A stretch of DNA of 64,000 bases from Abelmoschus esculentus. Its lineage: Eukaryota; Streptophyta; Magnoliopsida; Malvales; Malvaceae. The stretch lies in assembly GCA_035048815.1 (NCBI GenBank), contig JAUCBN010000035.1, forward strand, positions 6,336,501-6,400,500, given 5' to 3'. Numbering within the stretch: position 1 is the stretch's first letter; every line of letters begins with the position of its first letter. Both the position numbers and the translations under genes were made by a program. Below the pieces are notes generated by a model, which saw only the letters and a list, made by a program, of their open reading frames with translations, made no database searches and was not told the DNA's origin. This document shows positions 60,503-64,000 of this stretch, in pieces.

Positions 60503-60532
60503 TCAAAGTTGATTCGAAAACCCTAAATTCAT
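60503..60532 (-). promoter_or_regulatory. Short upstream ORF in the 5' leader
   Basis: ATG at 60532 and TGA at 60505-60503 encode nine residues (MNLGFSNQL) in the first leader exon, ending just before the splice donor. It could reduce translation of the main ORF. Confidence 0.5.
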
Positions 60533-60619
60533 GACCGATCAAAGCACATTTACGAGTCTTGTTCTGAGAGTTTTAAGGGAGTTTTGAAGCGAAGATTTCT
60601 TTCCCTCTGGGTTTGATTT

Positions 60620-63185
60620 GTTTTGCTTTTGTTATACAATGAAGAAACGAACAAAAACAAAAACAAATCGTGCATTTGGATAACCTAATTCGTTAATTTG
60701 TCTTTGGTAAATCAGTGAGATGGTCATTTATGTTTAAAAATATATTTTTACATATAAATTATTTCACCCTTAAACTTGAGATAAAATATTAATTTAAATT
60801 ATAAATTTTATTTATATTAGATTAAAATAGTTTGATGATTAGTTATTTAAAAATTAAATAAATTAAAAATTAAAGTTTTGTTTTATTTATTTAATTTTTA
60901 AAATTAAGGTAAATAGAATTCCTTTTTAAAAAAGATGTTAATTATTTTAAAATTAAATTTACCTTTTGATCTAAGAATATTTAGAGTTGTCACTTATGAC
61001 TTTAGTAGGTTAGAAATTACAAAAATAAATTAAAGATTTATTTTTTAAAGTTTATGAGTCGGTTACGCGTGAGAAAAGATTAACACTATTACGAACAATA
61101 TCGGTACCTCAAATTTAAGATGGTATATTAACAATTTTAATAATGATAATTTAAATTTAATTTCATTCTTAATTTTTAATTGATTTTATATTGCTCAATA
61201 TCATGAGGGCTAGATGAAGACTCTCGGATGTCACTATAGTCGAAACCCTTATCATTTTGGAGTGAATACCACGAAATTCATGAAGCTTATCCTCCACTGT
61301 CGATACCATGAAAACAGGTTTGAAGAAATAATTAGCTGTGTCTGGCCCAGGCCTATGGGTGAATTCACTATTTTTGGTGCCACCAAAATATCCACAAAAC
61401 ATAGTTATTGGTGGAGGATGTGGAAGCATGTTCAGATATACAATGGATCGCATTTTAGGGTAGAATTTGCTGTCCATATCACCTAAGTGACTTAATTTAA
61501 TTTTTTTTAATTATAATTATAATTAAAAATCTATAATATTCTGCTTTCAAGTTAGATTACGTTAATTTTACGATTCATTTTTTAGATAAACTCATTAAAC
61601 ATGCTTACGAATGTATTTTACCTTATCATTCATTTTCAAAACAATCTTTGTAATTATTTGCAATGCGGTTTTTTAACCGTTTGCAATATCACGTTTGTGT
61701 TAATGTCAGTTTTAAATGAAAGACAAATTCTAATATTGAGTTCTCTCGATTAAAAATTATAAAAACCCTATTAAAATTTTTTTTAAGAAAACTTTTAACA
61801 TACCTACTAAGTCAATTCACTTTGATATTCATGCACAAAATTAGGATTGAAACCATTTTCAACTCGTTTTTATACCGCCTAGAATATCTCATACATAACG
61901 ATATCAATCTCAAATGAAATACAAATTATAATACTACACCTCTAAACTTAAAAAAATACATAAATTTTCTGACTAATGAAAAAATACCTCAAACATACCT
62001 ATACCCCTTTGTTTTTCAACCTGAGATATAAGAACCTCGTTTTTATACGGAAAGCGAGTTTTATGTAATAAATCTCGTGATAAATTAATTTTTTTTGGGA
62101 TCTTGCTATGTGTAAAACACAAGATTTTTTTTCTTAATTTTAAATTGGATTATTTAAAATGTCCTTTTACATATTATAAAACTCATTTTTTTATCAAAGA
62201 TAAAATTACGTCTCATTTTTTCTATAATGTGATATCATCTTATTAAAAAATTGTACATATTTTTTAAATAAACCTGCAAAAGATTATTTCTTCAGATGAT
62301 TAATACAAGAGGATTTGTCATTTAAAATAGCCAAAAGAGATTTTTAATTTAAAATTGCCTAGATTTGTGTCCGAGTTTTTTTTGTGTGTCTGTGATATCG
62401 GATTGCTTGGGACAAGTGAAGGATACATTTCGATAGTTGGTACGGGCTCTCACCTCTCGCTCGTCACGTGACTTTACATTACACCCTTCCTGCAAACCTG
62501 ATTAATAAGATATATCTTTTAAAAGTGATTTAATTATTTACTCAATTATGTTTTTTATAATGTGTCTAAAATATTTTTAATTAAAATATATGTTTAAAGT
62601 TTTATTTTTTTATTAAAATAAGTATTTAAAGTATTTATTTTTATTAAAATATGTATTTAAATTTTTATTTTGATTTATTTTAAAGTCACCTACTTTGACA
62701 CATTTTAATCAAAAATAAAATTTTAAGTACTTATTTTAGTCAAAAAAATACTTTAGGCACTTATTTTAACAAAAAAATAAAATTTTAGACACTTATTTCA
62801 ACTAAAAAATACTTTACACTTATCGAAAAAACATAATTTAGGCATTTATTTTATAGTTAAAACTTTAGAAATCTATAATTTATGTCCAATATATTTTAAA
62901 ATATGTGTATTAATATTGCATTTGTAAAAATAAATTTTTTCGCCTATTTTTAATGTCTTTTATGCTCTACATAAAAAAAGTAATTTTATAGTTAAGGCTA
63001 GAATTTAGGGTTTAAATTTAAAGAATTAGGTGTAGAATATTTTTTAGAATTAAGAATTTAAAATTTGAAGTTATGGCATAGAATTTAATTTACTAATATT
63101 GAAACATAAATAAAGTACACCAAAAAAAGTGCAGGGATTTTTGTTTACGTTGGTATTTAGTAACATCAAATTTATCTCTATGGTC
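60620..63185. other. Mostly AT-rich intergenic region
   Basis: The promoter of the coiled-coil gene lies at its left end. An island of normal base composition at about 61200-61486 has open frames on both strands that I do not recognise. A foldback lies at about 62580-62830 and a weak MITE-like copy at 62975-63145. Confidence 0.35.
62580..62830. repeat. AT-rich foldback
   Basis: Left-arm words (AAAATAAGTATTTAAAGTA, TTATTTTTATTAAAATA) recur in reverse complement on the right (TACTTTAGGCACTTATTTT, TATTTTAGTCAAAAAAATA) around a centre near 62690. Confidence 0.55.
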
Positions 63186-63662
63186 GGCAGAAACCTCCTA
63201 CAGATTGGGTGAAGGCTAATTCGGAAAGTGCCGTTTTCTCCAGGATCAGACAGGCTGCGGTAGGATGGTTGTTACGTGATTCACAGGGCGAATGGTTAGT
63301 TGGTTCCACTCGAACCATCGGCACATGTTACATCCTTATATCGGAACTTTGGGCATACTACGATGCACTGCAGCATGTGATGTTTGGAGTACCAGAGATT
63401 AGAATTGGAAACGGACAATGCTGAAGTGGTGCACATGTTTCTTAGATCATCGCAGACTCTTCAAGATCATGGACTGGTTCTGTCGATTAGGAAATTGTTA
63501 CTGCTAGACTAGGGTGTGGTGATTCGGCACATTTGTCGGGATAAAAATGCAGTGGCTGATAGGTAGGCAGCGCTGAGCAACGGTAGGAATCTAGGCGAAG
63601 AACTATTTACCGATCCTCCGATTGAAGTGGAGCCAATTTTGTTAGCAGATTCGCAACTGTGA
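63186..63662 (+). pseudogene. LINE-type RNase H (RVT_3) pseudogene
   Basis: Starts with PPTDWVKANSESAVFS and continues AAVGWLLRDSQGEWLVGSTR and ISELWAYYDALQHV, the plant RNase H-like domain found at the end of non-LTR retrotransposons and in related host proteins. A frameshift near 63400 moves the frame to ETDNAEVVHM, and later RHICRDKNAVADR and FTDPP appear with two in-frame stops. No reverse transcriptase is present, so it is a 5'-truncated, dead copy. Confidence 0.85.
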
Positions 63663-63877
63663 GCTGAATGCTTGATGTTTCATGCAAATCAATAAATAAT
63701 CTAGTAATCTTGGATTGCACATTACCAATGATCATTCTAAAAACTAAAGCAGTACCCTTTTGTTATACCCTTCCATCTTCTACATCTATCAACTGAGAAG
63801 GGAGCTACTCAAAACAACATGCAGCGATGCACAACAAAATGCAAGCTAAAACTGCAGGGCATGAAGAAAGTATCTAA
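63663..63877. other. 3' flank of the next gene
   Basis: Likely 3' UTR of the minus-strand gene whose last exon ends at 63878. No other feature seen. Confidence 0.4.
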
Positions 63878-63973
63878 TTAAATAGGATTATCATGAAACG
63901 AATTTTTCCTGCTGCTCTTGAAGAATTCTTGCTGAAGATCTATGTATAGCTTGCTTACTTCCTCAAGATCCGC
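63878..63973 (-). CDS. Last coding exon of an unidentified gene running off the window
   Basis: The minus-strand acceptor TTTATAG precedes 63973. The exon reads 31 residues to TAA at 63880-63878, with ADLEEVSKLYIDLQQEFF and a basic tail KSSRKNSFHDNPI. It looks amphipathic and helical. The gene body lies beyond the window, and the family was not recognised. Confidence 0.55.
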   Translation of the reverse strand, partial: ADLEEVSKLYIDLQQEFFKSSRKNSFHDNPI

Positions 63974-64000
63974 CTATAAATAAATGAAAACAGTTCTATT

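Noticed and set aside
1..64000. CRISPR arrays, bacterial operons, organelle genome insertion
   Set aside because: Introns and eukaryotic repeats throughout; no regularly spaced direct-repeat array with unique spacers, no plastid or mitochondrial gene order.

Overview
The window is nuclear DNA of a flowering plant, almost certainly a eudicot. It is very AT-rich, genes are spliced at GT-AG introns, and at least five recognisable plant genes sit among a dense set of plant-type transposons (SIRE/Maximus Ty1-copia, Ty3-gypsy, CACTA, hAT, LINE and MITE-like repeats). The repeat flavour would fit Malvales, but that is an impression and not something the sequence proves.

Layout. 0.9-5.5 kb: a complete 14-exon E2F transcription factor gene (+). 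6.2-7.1 kb: a convergent three-exon gene for a plastid-type DUF1279 membrane protein (-). 7.4-10.1 kb: a hAT-like repeat copy and a three-unit tandem repeat. 10.4-11.3 kb: an intronless CAF1 deadenylase gene (-). 13.6-22.8 kb: a repeat block with a foldback element cut at a copia LTR, a 5'-truncated SIRE-type copia element (-) with an intact extra ORF in the env position, then an abrupt junction into a truncated hAT transposase pseudogene. 23-25.6 kb: tandem duplications. 27.2-30.7 kb: a decayed Ty3-gypsy polyprotein whose RT region was split by a 2246-bp solo LTR with a perfect 5-bp target-site duplication.

35.3-44.3 kb is a four-layer feature. CACTA-type ends enclose a host-derived DExH-box helicase fragment. 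Inside it lies a gypsy element with only a gag region (TSD CCTAC), and inside that gag lies a 3430-bp solo LTR (TSD TCTAT). 46.2-46.8 kb holds a GIR1/GIR2-type EAR repressor gene (-) with a TATA box and a leader intron. 47-58 kb is AT-rich intergenic DNA with dispersed MITE-like families and one microsatellite. 58.9-60.6 kb holds a two-coding-exon gene (-) for a 107-aa membrane/coiled-coil protein, with a leader intron and a 9-codon uORF. 63.2-63.7 kb is a LINE-type RNase H pseudogene, and the window ends in the last exon of a minus-strand gene that runs off the edge.

The host genes are unrelated housekeeping or regulatory genes: cell cycle, plastid membrane, mRNA decay, epidermal-cell-fate repression and one of unknown function. 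They form no operon or cluster. The most unusual content is in the mobile DNA: the env-position ORF that stayed open while its pol decayed, the GTATCGATAC/GTTTCGAAAC motif arrays shared by a copia and a gypsy LTR, the gag-only element, and the gene-capturing CACTA element. All coordinates and splice sites were worked out by eye from the sequence; family names come from recalled motifs and no database search was run.
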